In this document: positions 1 to 7,440 of the stretch, one piece after another
Layout: every line of letters begins with the position of its first letter
Numbering within the stretch: position 1 is the stretch's first letter
Notes under the pieces: generated by a model
The model's database searches: none
The model's input: the letters and a program-made list of their open reading frames with translations, nothing else
What the model was told of the DNA's origin: nothing
Program-made: the position numbers and the translations under genes
Assembly (NCBI GenBank): GCA_964353635.1
Contig: CAYGVS010000009.1
Location: 1 to 39,937, forward strand
DNA from: JAPLVB01 sp964353635
GTDB taxonomy: Archaea > Aenigmatarchaeota > Aenigmatarchaeia > QMZP01
Direction: 5' to 3'
Length of the DNA: 39,937 nucleotides

Positions 1-17
1 TTCATATAACCAAAATT

Positions 18-37
18 CTGCGGGCTTTAGCCCGCAG
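18..37. terminator. GC-rich hairpin at the 3' end of the first gene
   Basis: A perfect 9-bp stem (CTGCGGGCT / AGCCCGCAG) with a 2-nt loop overlaps the stop codon of the minus-strand gene next to it. It could help end transcription or protect the mRNA 3' end. No long T tract follows on the minus strand, so the terminator role is only a guess. Confidence 0.35.
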
Positions 38-398
38 TCGCATAGTATTTTAATGCCGAGTCGAAATCTTTCCTTCTGTAGTTCTTCATGTGTTTCATAA
101 CTATATCATCTATTGGGTAAATCTCATTCGTTTCAAGCAGGTTCTTCCCTTGCTTCTTGCATCTTCTTCTCATAGATTCTATGAGCCTTTCTATATATGA
201 TGCATCCTTGCCATTGATTGGGAAGGTCCTCAAAGGTTCCGGTCGAATGAATGTATGAATAAAAGGTCCTTGCCTACTTTCGGTGTTTTCGAATTCTATC
301 ATAATCAGACTATCCTCTTTCTTTTGGAAAACCACGAAACTGCCCATGTATTCGAAAGGCTCCTCATCATGATAAATTATTATTTTTGGTTTGTACAT
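27..398 (-). CDS. Hypothetical protein, 123 aa
   Basis: I do not recognise this family. The protein is soluble, with a beta-rich first half and a basic helical second half (an RRRCKKQ stretch near residues 77-83 and NYRRKDF near 106-112). The ATG is preceded by GTGGTAAC and, about 30 nt further up, by a TTTTAAGG TATA-like element, so the start is plausible. It has a separate promoter from the membrane protein gene downstream on the same strand, about 130 bases away. There is no signal peptide or membrane span. Confidence 0.6.
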   Translation of the reverse strand: MYKPKIIIYHDEEPFEYMGSFVVFQKKEDSLIMIEFENTESRQGPFIHTFIRPEPLRTFPINGKDASYIERLIESMRRRCKKQGKNLLETNEIYPIDDIVMKHMKNYRRKDFDSALKYYATAG

Positions 399-525
399 GT
401 TACCACTATGAAGAATTGCGCATTAATGTTTTAAGGCTTTCTTTTGGAATGTAGTATAAAAACCGAATATGGACGAGCAAGCGGATTTTGAATATTTATA
501 ACTTTATCTCACATCAATATAGCCT

Positions 526-1839
526 TCAAAACTTCGGCTCCCTCATGCGCCTTTTCCCTCCGCTTCCCGCCAGATTCCCGAACTCCTTCTTAACCTCAGG
601 CGGGAGCATGGAGGCTCCCTTGAAGCCCTGCTCCTCATCCAACGCGTACTCATACAGGATGGTCTTGTAGATTGCATACATGAAATGCATGACCACGTAG
701 ACCGGGACCATCCCGAACACCACGAATGCGATGCCTATCACTATCCCTGCCCAGAACCCATAAGCCGGGAATAGCAGCACACCAAGAAGGAATCCGCTGG
801 CCCCGAACAGAAGGAACACCGGCAGGGAGAATATGAGGAGGGCGAAACCAACGCCGCTTCCCGCCAGGATGACATCTATGAAATGCTTCCACACCAGCCT
901 GGCCGACCGTTTTACGCCATCCTTGAACCCCAGCTTCTCAATCATTATCGCCGGAAGCGTGAAGTACGTCACGAACTCCAGTATTCCCTGCGCTATCGAT
1001 GTAATAATCGAGCCTATAAGGGTGAATATATTGAACCCTTTCCTCTCCCCTTCAGCTCTGATAGTCCTTCTCAAAGCAACAAGAATAGCCATAACGAAGC
1101 TCAATATCAATATGGGTCCGCTCCTGTCCAGCGCCGCTATCACGCCTTTGCGCAGGTCAGCCACATCCTTCCCGGGATTCCTGTACCAGTCATGTATAAT
1201 CTGTATGACTACAGCCTCGGCCATGTAGAGGAATGAATAGCTTATCCAAGCTGATATCAGGAACACAGCAAACAATATTACATAATCCACATACCCGTTA
1301 CCCAAGAATCCCCACGTATAGTGTATCACTCCAAGATCAGCCACTGCTGTGAACACTGCCAGCACTCCAAACACCAGCGAAATAAGGAGAATCTCTTTCT
1401 CCCGATAAAGCGCCTCCGCGGACATCTTCAGGAATATCCCCGCCAGCCTTATCCGCTTCCTCCTGAACGCTATTATGAACGCGAATATCACAGAGGGAAT
1501 GAGCATGAACACTCCAGCGATAGGAGCGAACACAAGCAGGAGAATCGAGGCCGCGAACATGAGCACGGTAAACACTATCACAGACCAGAACAGCACCCCG
1601 CGGGCATACTTCTTCATCAGGAACATCACAGTGAAGATGGAAAAGATGGACAGCGCTATCACAATCAGGCCAACTCCTATGATCTGGGTAGAGTACTGGT
1701 ACAGGAGGCCAGATACCTGCGCCAGCCCCTCAGCCTCCTGTGGCTGCAGGTTCGTAACCACCTGGTAGAGGTGTGAGTAGCCCACGTAATAGAATCCTAT
1801 GATGACTACAAGGAGCAGGATAGCGGGGAGTTTGGACAT
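526..1839 (-). CDS. Multi-pass membrane protein, DUF6159-like
   Basis: 437 aa with about ten hydrophobic spans from residue 4 to about residue 400 and a short charged cytoplasmic tail (KRRMREPKF). The central part contains a segment of the type FVTYFTLPAIMIEKLGFKDG followed by a KRSARLVWKHF stretch. It resembles the DUF6159 and 'glycerophosphoryl diester phosphodiesterase membrane domain' type of polytopic proteins, in which a conserved [LI]P-x6-[EK]-x-LG-x6-RS pattern precedes a Gly-rich helix pair. Function is unknown in those families; a membrane-organising or transport role is only a guess. The gene is monocistronic, and the frames overlapping it on the other strand are not credible proteins. 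I am confident about the membrane topology class and only moderately so about the family. Confidence 0.75.
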   Translation of the reverse strand: MSKLPAILLLVVIIGFYYVGYSHLYQVVTNLQPQEAEGLAQVSGLLYQYSTQIIGVGLIVIALSIFSIFTVMFLMKKYARGVLFWSVIVFTVLMFAASILLLVFAPIAGVFMLIPSVIFAFIIAFRRKRIRLAGIFLKMSAEALYREKEILLISLVFGVLAVFTAVADLGVIHYTWGFLGNGYVDYVILFAVFLISAWISYSFLYMAEAVVIQIIHDWYRNPGKDVADLRKGVIAALDRSGPILILSFVMAILVALRRTIRAEGERKGFNIFTLIGSIITSIAQGILEFVTYFTLPAIMIEKLGFKDGVKRSARLVWKHFIDVILAGSGVGFALLIFSLPVFLLFGASGFLLGVLLFPAYGFWAGIVIGIAFVVFGMVPVYVVMHFMYAIYKTILYEYALDEEQGFKGASMLPPEVKKEFGNLAGSGGKRRMREPKF

Positions 1840-1890
1840 GCATAAGAATTAATTGGGGGGTTAATAAATGAGGATACATAGGACGCGCTA

Positions 1891-1950
1891 ATGATGTCCA
1901 TGTGGGCCACCTTCGAGGCGAAGTCGGAGTTCGTGCTGGAGTTCATATAG
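1891..1950 (+). other. GC-rich 19-codon open frame, possible gene remnant
   Basis: A short GC-rich frame (MMSMWATFEAKSEFVLEFI, then TAG) sits directly before an AT-rich gene. Its composition is coding-like and matches the rest of the window, not the AT-rich block to its right. It may be the stub of a gene cut by the event that brought in the next gene. There is no proof that it is translated. Confidence 0.2.
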
Positions 1951-2016
1951 TAGCGCCAATATTTCTTTTTAAATCGAATCAACATTTACAGAATTAAGGT
2001 AAACTCGTGTGAGCAG

Positions 2017-3348
2017 ATGAATAAGGGAGAAAAGAGATTTAGAAAATTAGGCAGGCTTTTGATTTTAGTAGAGTTTATTATATTAAGTATAATTGTCATT
2101 TTTTATAGTGATTGGTTTTATCTTTCGGCCGCTGCGTTCATTGCTTGTTTTTTCCTACTTTATATTCATTATTACCCAAAAGCCTTGGGAAATTACATCA
2201 AAAGAATAAAAAAGGACAAAGTTATACTCCTAATTGACGTTTCGAAGATTTTCTTTGGGGGAATAATAGAGTTGTTAATACTTGCTAACCTTTTGACTGG
2301 TACTGATCTTGGCCTTTCAAGAATATTCTTCATGTTGATTTCTATGATAGTGTTTATAACGTATTACCAACTGATTTGGAAAGAAGAAATTAAGAAATAT
2401 CTAAAAAAAGAAAATTGGTTCAGAAATATGTTAATTGCCTCAACTTTTATAACAGGATTTATAGGACTGCAGACTGCTGCCCCCATATTTTTTCCTAAAA
2501 TTGATTTGACATTAAATCCTGAAATAATTCAAGGTTCGGTCGAAGGTGGAAATACATACATTTGGCAATTAGCGACGGTTGAAGTTTATCCTGCATTATT
2601 CACAATACAAGGGTTAACAAATTGCCAAGAAATTCAAATTGGACCAATAAAGAATATTCGGCCCACAAAAATCATAACCTCTGTAAGAATTGAACAGAGT
2701 GCAAGTGATCGGATCAAGGTATGCACCAACTGGAATGTGGACGCATGGAAGTCTAATAGAATATCAATTCCTGTATATATCGAGAATTCCCAATCGTTTT
2801 CTTACGAGTATGAGCCAAACATAACCTTTGTGGACAGGCTTCAAGGCGCCGACAAGGAATATAATTATGCATACCTACATTTCAATAACGGGAACAATGA
2901 TTTTCCAATTTATATAAAGGATCCGGTTTTTTATATTTTTTATAATACGAGTGCGTGGAATACATTATCAGAACTGAATTGCAATATACATTATACAGAA
3001 AATTCATCTGGCTTTTCGTCGTCAAATCAGAGAAATGGGGAAATTTTCTTTATCGGCAATAATAAATACAACAATTCAATGGAAATCAAGATGAATACTA
3101 TATTCCTTGATAAATGGGGATCTAAGAACGGCTATTTAATTTTTGATTGTAAGCCGCAGGAAAACAATAAGATGGTTGCATGCGATTCATTCAGTTATGA
3201 GAACTGTCCAGAGCAATGCGTCGTATGCCCTCCATGCGAGTTCTGCAGCTCAATGGCCTGCCGGTCAGAAGAGTTCTGCCTCAGTATCGGATTCAACAGG
3301 AGCTGGTATGAGGACATAAAAACAAGGCTGCCGAACACCAGTGGATAA
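2017..3348 (+). CDS. Membrane-anchored protein with exported domain and Cys-rich tail
   Basis: 443 aa. Five hydrophobic segments lie at about residues 12-31, 33-50, 68-90, 98-117 and 134-152. A ~240-residue domain without membrane spans follows, rich in Asn, Tyr and beta-prone residues and probably outside the cell. The last ~45 residues are Cys-rich (CPEQCVVCPPCEFC, then two further Cys pairs) and probably disulfide-bonded. A TTTTTAAAT TATA-like box lies at about 1967. Most of the gene is clearly AT-richer than its neighbours, but the last ~170 bases switch back to the GC-richer local style, which suggests a mosaic gene or recent acquisition. I do not recognise the family. Confidence 0.65.
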   Translation: MNKGEKRFRKLGRLLILVEFIILSIIVIFYSDWFYLSAAAFIACFFLLYIHYYPKALGNYIKRIKKDKVILLIDVSKIFFGGIIELLILANLLTGTDLGLSRIFFMLISMIVFITYYQLIWKEEIKKYLKKENWFRNMLIASTFITGFIGLQTAAPIFFPKIDLTLNPEIIQGSVEGGNTYIWQLATVEVYPALFTIQGLTNCQEIQIGPIKNIRPTKIITSVRIEQSASDRIKVCTNWNVDAWKSNRISIPVYIENSQSFSYEYEPNITFVDRLQGADKEYNYAYLHFNNGNNDFPIYIKDPVFYIFYNTSAWNTLSELNCNIHYTENSSGFSSSNQRNGEIFFIGNNKYNNSMEIKMNTIFLDKWGSKNGYLIFDCKPQENNKMVACDSFSYENCPEQCVVCPPCEFCSSMACRSEEFCLSIGFNRSWYEDIKTRLPNTSG

Positions 3349-3405
3349 GAAGCTGAGAGGCGCCATGCATGCTCTTTCTCACTCTCACTCCGTCGTGCCG
3401 GGGGA

Positions 3406-3477
3406 TTATTTCCCCACCAGCTTCCGTATTATCTTCCTAATCTCGTTCGCGTCCACGCTTCCCTCTGTCTCTTTCAT
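3406..3477 (-). repeat. gatB-tail repeat copy 1 (most diverged)
   Basis: Read on the minus strand, this stretch encodes ATG, 22 further codons and a TAA: MKETEGSVDANE followed by IRKIIRKLVGK. The true GatB C-terminus at 5396-5467 reads MKATKGVADANE then VRKIIRKLVGK. The copy has the same length, orientation and reading frame, and a 23-bp core (3410-3432) is identical in all three copies. It has no gene body upstream, so it is a detached tail and not a paralogue. It forms the outer edge of the Fic cassette. Confidence 0.85.
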
Positions 3478-3483
3478 GCTATA

Positions 3484-3516
3484 TATCGGATAGTTATATT
3501 TATAAGCTATCCGATA
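3484..3516. promoter_or_regulatory. Operator palindrome around the fic promoter
   Basis: Two perfect 10-bp arms, TATCGGATAG (3484-3493) and CTATCCGATA (3507-3516), flank a TATA box (TTTATAAG, about 3499-3506). The TATA centre is about 26 nt from the fic ATG, so the transcript is probably leaderless. A protein bound here would block TBP/TFB. The HTH at the C-terminus of the Fic protein is the obvious candidate. Confidence 0.75.
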
Positions 3517-3528
3517 CTAATAATATAC

Positions 3529-4440
3529 ATGATAATGGATGAAGCCCTTTATGAGAGGATAGAAAGGAAGAAGAAGCAGCTGGATTCCCTGAGGCCTCTT
3601 CCAAAAAGCGCGCTGCAAAAGCTCAGGGAGCAGTTCTCCATAGAGCTGGCCTACAACTCGAACGCGATAGAGGGGAACACGCTCACGCTGAGGGAGACCA
3701 GGCTCGTGATAGAGGAAGGCATAACCATAAGCGGTAAGCCGCTCAGAGAGCACTTCGAGGCCATAAACCACCAGAAGGCCTTTGAATTCCTGGAGGGCAT
3801 AACCAGAAAGGAGTCCAGGATAACCGAGCAGACCATAAAGGAGATCCACAGAATCATCCAATCTGGGATAGATGACCAGTATGCAGGCAGATACAGGGAC
3901 ATGAACGTGAGGATTCTCGGGGCGGCAAAGAGTCCCCCCAGGTTCGAGAAAGTCCCTGAACGGATGGAAGATTTTGTCAAGCGCATAAATTCCAATCCTG
4001 AAAAACTGAACATCCTGGAGATGGCTGCGTATCTCCACTACAACCTGGTTGAAATACACCCCTTCACAGACGGCAACGGCAGGACGGCCCGCCTTCTGAT
4101 GAACCTCTTCCTCATGGGGCATGGCTATCCTGTGACAATGGTCCTGAAAGTGGACAGGAAGAGATATTACGAATGTTTGAGGAAGGCTGACCAGGGAGAC
4201 ATGAAGCCTTTTACGGACTTCATGGGAAGGAACGTGGAGAGGAGCCTGGACCTCTACCTGGACGCTTTCAAGGGCGGTTCTGAATACATCAGCCTTGCAG
4301 AAGCAGCCAAAGGAACCCCTTACTCCCAAGAATACCTCAGCCTGCTCGCCAGAAGGGGGAAGATAGAGGCTATAAAGATGGGGAGGAACTGGGTGATAAA
4401 GAAGGAGGCTATTCAAAGGTACAGGAAAGAAAGGAAATAA
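3529..4440 (+). CDS. fic: Fic-family protein (class II) with C-terminal HTH
   Basis: 303 aa. The Fic active-site motif HPFTDGNGRTAR is at residues 177-188 and is intact, so AMP-transfer (or another NMP transfer) to target proteins is expected. An N-terminal inhibitory helix motif, SNAIEGN, at residues 44-50 matches the [S/T]xxxE[G/N] signature of class II Fic proteins, whose Glu blocks ATP binding until relieved. Residues ~253-303 look like an excisionase/MerR-type HTH (SLAEAAKG ... RRGKIEAIKMGRNWVIKKEA), which may bind the palindrome at its own promoter. ATG codons at 3529 and 3535 are both possible; the first fits the TATA spacing. The stop codon directly abuts gatB-tail copy 2, so the gene sits exactly between two such copies. 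Confidence 0.92.
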   Translation: MIMDEALYERIERKKKQLDSLRPLPKSALQKLREQFSIELAYNSNAIEGNTLTLRETRLVIEEGITISGKPLREHFEAINHQKAFEFLEGITRKESRITEQTIKEIHRIIQSGIDDQYAGRYRDMNVRILGAAKSPPRFEKVPERMEDFVKRINSNPEKLNILEMAAYLHYNLVEIHPFTDGNGRTARLLMNLFLMGHGYPVTMVLKVDRKRYYECLRKADQGDMKPFTDFMGRNVERSLDLYLDAFKGGSEYISLAEAAKGTPYSQEYLSLLARRGKIEAIKMGRNWVIKKEAIQRYRKERK

Positions 4441-4499
4441 TCACTTCCCCACCAGCTTCCGTATTATTTTGCGGGCCTCGTTCGCATCTACCACTCCCA
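4441..4499 (-). repeat. gatB-tail repeat copy 2 (close copy)
   Basis: Over 59 bases this differs from the end of gatB (5396-5454) at only three positions. Read on the minus strand it ends VDANEARKIIRKLVGK and TGA. Weaker protein-level similarity continues a few codons further (ETMG against KATKG). It begins immediately after the fic stop codon and ends just before the promoter of the RHH-RelE pair, so it separates the two cassettes. Confidence 0.9.
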
Positions 4500-4517
4500 T
4501 GGTTTCACACCGTTAAG

Positions 4518-4548
4518 CATTTAAATATGTAAACAGATATGTTTACAT
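4518..4548. promoter_or_regulatory. TATA box and operator of the RHH-RelE pair
   Basis: A TATA box (CATTTAAAT, 4519-4526) is followed at once by an inverted repeat, ATGTAAAC (4527-4534) and GTTTACAT (4541-4548), with a 6-nt spacer. It lies where the transcript starts. The RHH antitoxin encoded next is the likely repressor. A Shine-Dalgarno stretch, AGGTGATG, follows at about 4549-4556. Confidence 0.75.
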
Positions 4549-4558
4549 AGGTGATGAC

Positions 4559-4783
4559 ATGATCCAGGTCCAGCTTAGAATGCCGGAGCAGACTGTAAAG
4601 GAAATAGACCAATGGATAGAGGAAGGGAAATTCAAGAGCAGGAGCGATGCAGTAAAGACTATCATTGCGCTTTACGAAGAGAAGGTGAAGACCATGGAAT
4701 TCTTCAGGATGCTCATGAAGAGGAGCAAGGAAGCGGAAGACAACCCCCATATACTGATACCTCTGGATAAAATAGGTAAATGA
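4559..4783 (+). CDS. Ribbon-helix-helix antitoxin
   Basis: 74 aa. The N-terminus (IQVQLRMPEQTVKEIDQWIEEGKFKSRSDA, given here as the RHH strand plus two helices over residues 2-31) is a typical CopG/Arc-type DNA-binding fold in which two chains form the paired strand. The C-terminal half (residues ~45-74) is the likely toxin-wrapping tail. The ATG follows AGGTGATG, a good archaeal ribosome site. It overlaps the next gene by ATGA, so the two are translated together. This is the antitoxin and autorepressor of the RelE-like toxin. Confidence 0.85.
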   Translation: MIQVQLRMPEQTVKEIDQWIEEGKFKSRSDAVKTIIALYEEKVKTMEFFRMLMKRSKEAEDNPHILIPLDKIGK

Positions 4784-5073
4784 TTATGGCCTCCCATGAA
4801 CCAGAGAAATTTGATATACTTCTGCACCCGATGGCTGCAAAGGCCCTCGAAAAGCTGGATTCAGAGATAAGCAGGCAGATAAGGAAGAAGCTCAAGGAAC
4901 TGGAGGAATTTCCTGAGCAGAGGGGCAAGCACCTCAGATACACTCAGTTCTGGAGCCTGCGTATAGGCGATTACAGGGCGATATACGAAATCAGGAACAA
5001 TGAAAAGAAGATTATCATTCTTTTCATAGGCCACAGAGATGATGTTTATGATGACTTTTCCAAGCTGTATTGA
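4780..5073 (+). CDS. RelE/ParE-superfamily toxin
   Basis: 97 aa. The protein has the short helical hairpin (KALEKLDSEISRQIRKKLKELE, about residues 22-43) and the strand series of RelE toxins, including LRIGDYRAIYEI (about 65-76) and IILFIGHRDDVY (about 82-93). The R-x-G-D-Y-R-x-I-Y core and the GHR-x-x-VY end are usual in RelE mRNA interferases that cut mRNA on the ribosome. The ATGA overlap with the RHH gene fixes the start at 4780; an internal ATG two codons on is also possible. Toxin identity is firm, the exact subfamily is not. Confidence 0.9.
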   Translation: MIMASHEPEKFDILLHPMAAKALEKLDSEISRQIRKKLKELEEFPEQRGKHLRYTQFWSLRIGDYRAIYEIRNNEKKIIILFIGHRDDVYDDFSKLY

Positions 5074-5138
5074 AAGTCGTGTACAGAAGGTTGACAAAAG
5101 ACAAGGTCAGAATAATAACAGCTTTCTGGCTGGATTAG
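5055..5138 (+). pseudogene. C-terminal remnant of a DUF4258-like toxin
   Basis: In the frame starting at 5055, the stretch reads ...VLKVVYRRLTKDKVRII then TAFWLD and TAG. This looks like the end of a DUF4258-type small toxin, a family often found just upstream of DUF2283. There is no start or N-terminal half, because in-frame stops lie just upstream and the fragment runs into the end of the RelE gene. It would explain why a lone DUF2283 gene follows. The identification rests on a short stretch and on context. Confidence 0.35.
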
Positions 5139-5143
5139 CGTCA

Positions 5144-5165
5144 GAAGGTGTCCGCTGACACCTTC
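5144..5165. repeat. Dispersed palindrome, copy A (GAAGGTGTC CGCT GACACCTTC)
   Basis: A perfect 9-bp stem with a 4-nt loop lies between the toxin remnant and DUF2283. It belongs to a family seen at 8668, 12580, 16670, 22675, 25391, 30626 and 30945, whose members vary at paired positions while keeping the stem. Confidence 0.8.
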
Positions 5166-5186
5166 ATTCAAAAGAACGGTGATATT

Positions 5187-5393
5187 ATGGAAACATGGTA
5201 TGACAAAGAGGAAGACATACTGAATATACAAATCAAGGAAGGATACTGGAAGAGCATAGAGTTGCCCAACGGTGTGGTGATAGATGTTGCCAAAGACGGC
5301 ACAATCTCAGGAATTGAAATACTGCGGGCAAGCAAGGTTTTCTCGGGGAATGTAAGGAAAGTAATAGAAGCAGCCAAAACCGTTAATGCGTAA
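5187..5393 (+). CDS. DUF2283 protein, probable antitoxin-like partner
   Basis: 68 aa from the ATG at 5187. The pattern METWYDKEEDILNIQI ... ELPNGVVIDVAKDG ... GIEILRASKVF is the DUF2283 fold: a Y-D-x-E-D-x-L start, then a strand ending in V-I-D, then GIEIL-x-AS. Members often pair with DUF4258 toxins and are thought to be antitoxins; the remnant at 5055-5138 fits that. A GTG start at 5148 would read through the palindrome and is not favoured. The gene ends 2 nt before the end of gatB, which is transcribed towards it. Confidence 0.8.
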   Translation: METWYDKEEDILNIQIKEGYWKSIELPNGVVIDVAKDGTISGIEILRASKVFSGNVRKVIEAAKTVNA

Positions 5394-5395
5394 TT

Positions 5396-5467
5396 TCACT
5401 TCCCCACCAGCTTCCGTATTATTTTGCGAACCTCGTTCGCATCTGCCACTCCCTTAGTGGCCTTCAT
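5396..5467 (-). repeat. gatB-tail repeat copy 3 (the genuine gatB 3' end)
   Basis: These are the last 23 codons plus stop of gatB. They are the template for copies at 3406-3477 and 4441-4499. All three are direct repeats in the gatB orientation and share an identical 23-bp core (5400-5422 here) and a second shared block, CTCGTTCGC. Confidence 0.9.
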
Positions 5468-6853
5468 ACACAGGCCAACAAGGAAGTGCAGGGCTTTCTC
5501 CTCCCCTCCCTTGTAGTCTTTCACAGCTTTCTGGTTCTTCTCCAGAACGGATTTTATCACATGCTCTACCTCGCGGAGGCTCCCGCTCTCTTTCTTTACT
5601 ATCTTGTGCTTGCGCATCACATCCCCAGGTGATGCTTTGTCATCCACCATCTTCCTGATTATGAGCTCCGCGTTCCTGTCAGTGAGCTCTCCTTTCTGGA
5701 ACATCTTAAGCAGTTCCACAATCCATTCCTCCCTCAGATGGGACTCACGGAAGCGAATCTGGTTGTAATTGAGAGTCTTCTTGAGGTAACCCGCTATCCA
5801 GGAGGCCGCGAGCTTTGCCGGGACCTTCTTTGCCACGCTTTCAAAGAGGTTGGCTATATCAAGCTCTGAGGTGAGTGACTCTGCCAGCTTCTCAGATATC
5901 TGATATGTGTAGAGGAAACGCTGGTATTTCTGGTCAGGCAGCTCCGGAATCTCCTGGCCAATCCTCTTGAGCTCGGCCTGCTCTATCTCGATAACCGTAA
6001 GGTCAGGCTCGAATATGTAGCCGTAATCCTCCTCCGTCTCCTTCTCCCTCAGGGCCTGGGTGGCTCCGATCTCCGGGTTCCACATCCTGGTGGACTGCTG
6101 GATAGGCTCCCCTTTCTTGAGCTGGTTGGACTGCCTTATCACCTCGTACTTGAGGGCCTGCTCTATCTCCTTGGTCCCTGTGATGTTCTTGATTTCCACC
6201 CTCTTGCCCCCGTCAAGGGAGATGTTCGCGTCTGACTTGAACACGGCCTTGGATGCAGGATCATAAACCCCCAGATACTCCAGGATTGTGGCCAGCTTGC
6301 TCAGGAATAGCCTGGCCTCCTCAGGGCTTGTGAAATCCGGGTCAGTGACTATCTCCAGGAGCGGGATGCCTGACCTGTTGTAGTCCACAAGCACATATTT
6401 CCCGCCCAGGCCGCCTATATGCACAAGCTTTGCAGGGTCTTCCTCCATATGCAACCTGCGGAGGCTTATCCTCTTTTTATCGTTTTCCAGGACAATGTCC
6501 ACATACCCCTTGCTTGCCAGGGGCATCTCATACTGGGATATCTGGAAGTTCTTGCTCATGTCTGGATAGAAATATGTCTTCCTTGAGAAGTAGGTTTCAG
6601 AGGCTATCTGGAAGTTCAATGCAAGGGCCACCTTCATGGCAGCATGCAGGACGGCCTCATTGATCCTGGGCTTGGAGCCCGGCATGCCTAGGCATGCGGG
6701 GCACGTGACTGTGTTCGGTTCAGGCTCGTCCGGGAGGTTCACGGGATTTTTACAGCCGCAGAAGATCTTGCTTTGGGTATTCAGCTGGACATGGGTTTCT
6801 AAGCCTATCTTCACCTTCGGCTCTTTTGGGCTCTCCAAATCCAAGTGTTTCAT
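5396..6853 (-). CDS. gatB: Asp-tRNA(Asn)/Glu-tRNA(Gln) amidotransferase subunit B
   Basis: 485 aa, normal length for GatB. Together with GatA and GatC it turns Glu-tRNA(Gln) or Asp-tRNA(Asn) into the amide form in the cytoplasm. GatB binds the misacylated tRNA and carries out the kinase and transamidation steps. Visible signatures are the N-terminal VKIGLETHVQLNTQSKIFCGC block (residues ~15-35), the Zn-type TVTCPACLG motif (~48-56), an EEDPAKL block near 137-143 and the YqeY-like helical tail domain after ~residue 330. The start overlaps the end of the GNAT gene by ATGA, so the two form an operon. The last 22 codons are present twice more downstream as detached tails. Confidence 0.96.
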   Translation of the reverse strand: MKHLDLESPKEPKVKIGLETHVQLNTQSKIFCGCKNPVNLPDEPEPNTVTCPACLGMPGSKPRINEAVLHAAMKVALALNFQIASETYFSRKTYFYPDMSKNFQISQYEMPLASKGYVDIVLENDKKRISLRRLHMEEDPAKLVHIGGLGGKYVLVDYNRSGIPLLEIVTDPDFTSPEEARLFLSKLATILEYLGVYDPASKAVFKSDANISLDGGKRVEIKNITGTKEIEQALKYEVIRQSNQLKKGEPIQQSTRMWNPEIGATQALREKETEEDYGYIFEPDLTVIEIEQAELKRIGQEIPELPDQKYQRFLYTYQISEKLAESLTSELDIANLFESVAKKVPAKLAASWIAGYLKKTLNYNQIRFRESHLREEWIVELLKMFQKGELTDRNAELIIRKMVDDKASPGDVMRKHKIVKKESGSLREVEHVIKSVLEKNQKAVKDYKGGEEKALHFLVGLCMKATKGVADANEVRKIIRKLVGK

Positions 6854-7407
6854 TTAAGCACCTTGAACATTATTACCTTATCACAATGTTTCCCATAATG
6901 GTTAATGGCTCCAGGAATCCTTCCCGCTTCGGCGTATCCTGACTTCCTGTATACATGCAGGCCGCGGCTGTTTATGCTGAAGCAGTCCAGTTCTATTATG
7001 TTGGCTTTCATAAGCCCCTTTGCAATTTTCTCCATGGTCTCAAGCAGCATCGAGCCAATGCCCAAATCGCGGAAATCCTTGAGGAGGCCTATGCCGAGGT
7101 TGACCACATGCTTTTCCCCTTCATAAGGCTTTGCCCTTAGGTGGCCGCTTCCCGCATACCTCCCATCGATCTCGACGCATATGGTTATCTCAGAGCCTTT
7201 CCTCAGGTTCTCAAGCTTCTCCTTAAGCCACTTCCTTTCCTCTGCCATTGTGGCCTTCTTCTGTTTGCTTATGAAGGTCCTTTCATCAATCATGCTGTTT
7301 ATGTAGCCCAGCATGCCGGGGGCATCGGTCCTCTTGGGGTACCTGAATATGACTTTCCTTCCCTGAACGGAGAACTTCCTGATTATTTTACCTTCATTGA
7401 ATGACAT
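6850..7407 (-). CDS. GNAT-family N-acetyltransferase
   Basis: 185 aa. The acetyl-CoA-binding core is clear: VNLGIGLLKDFRDLGIGSML at about residues 105-124 (the R/Q-x-x-G-x-G/A loop is RDLGIG), then IELDCFSINSRGLHVYRKSGY at about 137-157. This layout matches RimJ/RimL-like and small-molecule acetyltransferases; the substrate cannot be read from the sequence. It is the first gene of a two-gene unit with gatB, joined by ATGA, so it may be cotranslated with it. A weak GATTTATT TATA-like element lies about 26 nt upstream of the ATG. Confidence 0.88.
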   Translation of the reverse strand: MSFNEGKIIRKFSVQGRKVIFRYPKRTDAPGMLGYINSMIDERTFISKQKKATMAEERKWLKEKLENLRKGSEITICVEIDGRYAGSGHLRAKPYEGEKHVVNLGIGLLKDFRDLGIGSMLLETMEKIAKGLMKANIIELDCFSINSRGLHVYRKSGYAEAGRIPGAINHYGKHCDKVIMFKVLK

Positions 7408-7440
7408 GAAAATAATTTGTATGTGGGAATAAATCCTTGT

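Noticed and set aside
3517..4416. A 299-residue open frame on the strand opposite fic
   Set aside because: It mirrors the Fic gene, has no domain and unlike composition; Fic has an intact active-site motif, promoter and operator.
5148..5186. GTG start for the DUF2283 gene
   Set aside because: The extra residues are coded by the hairpin repeat and do not fit the family, which starts at the ATG at 5187.
3406..5467. tRNA-gene-based integration site
   Set aside because: I looked for a tRNA at the cassette edges, the usual target of integrases, and saw none. The repeated sequence is the gatB coding end.
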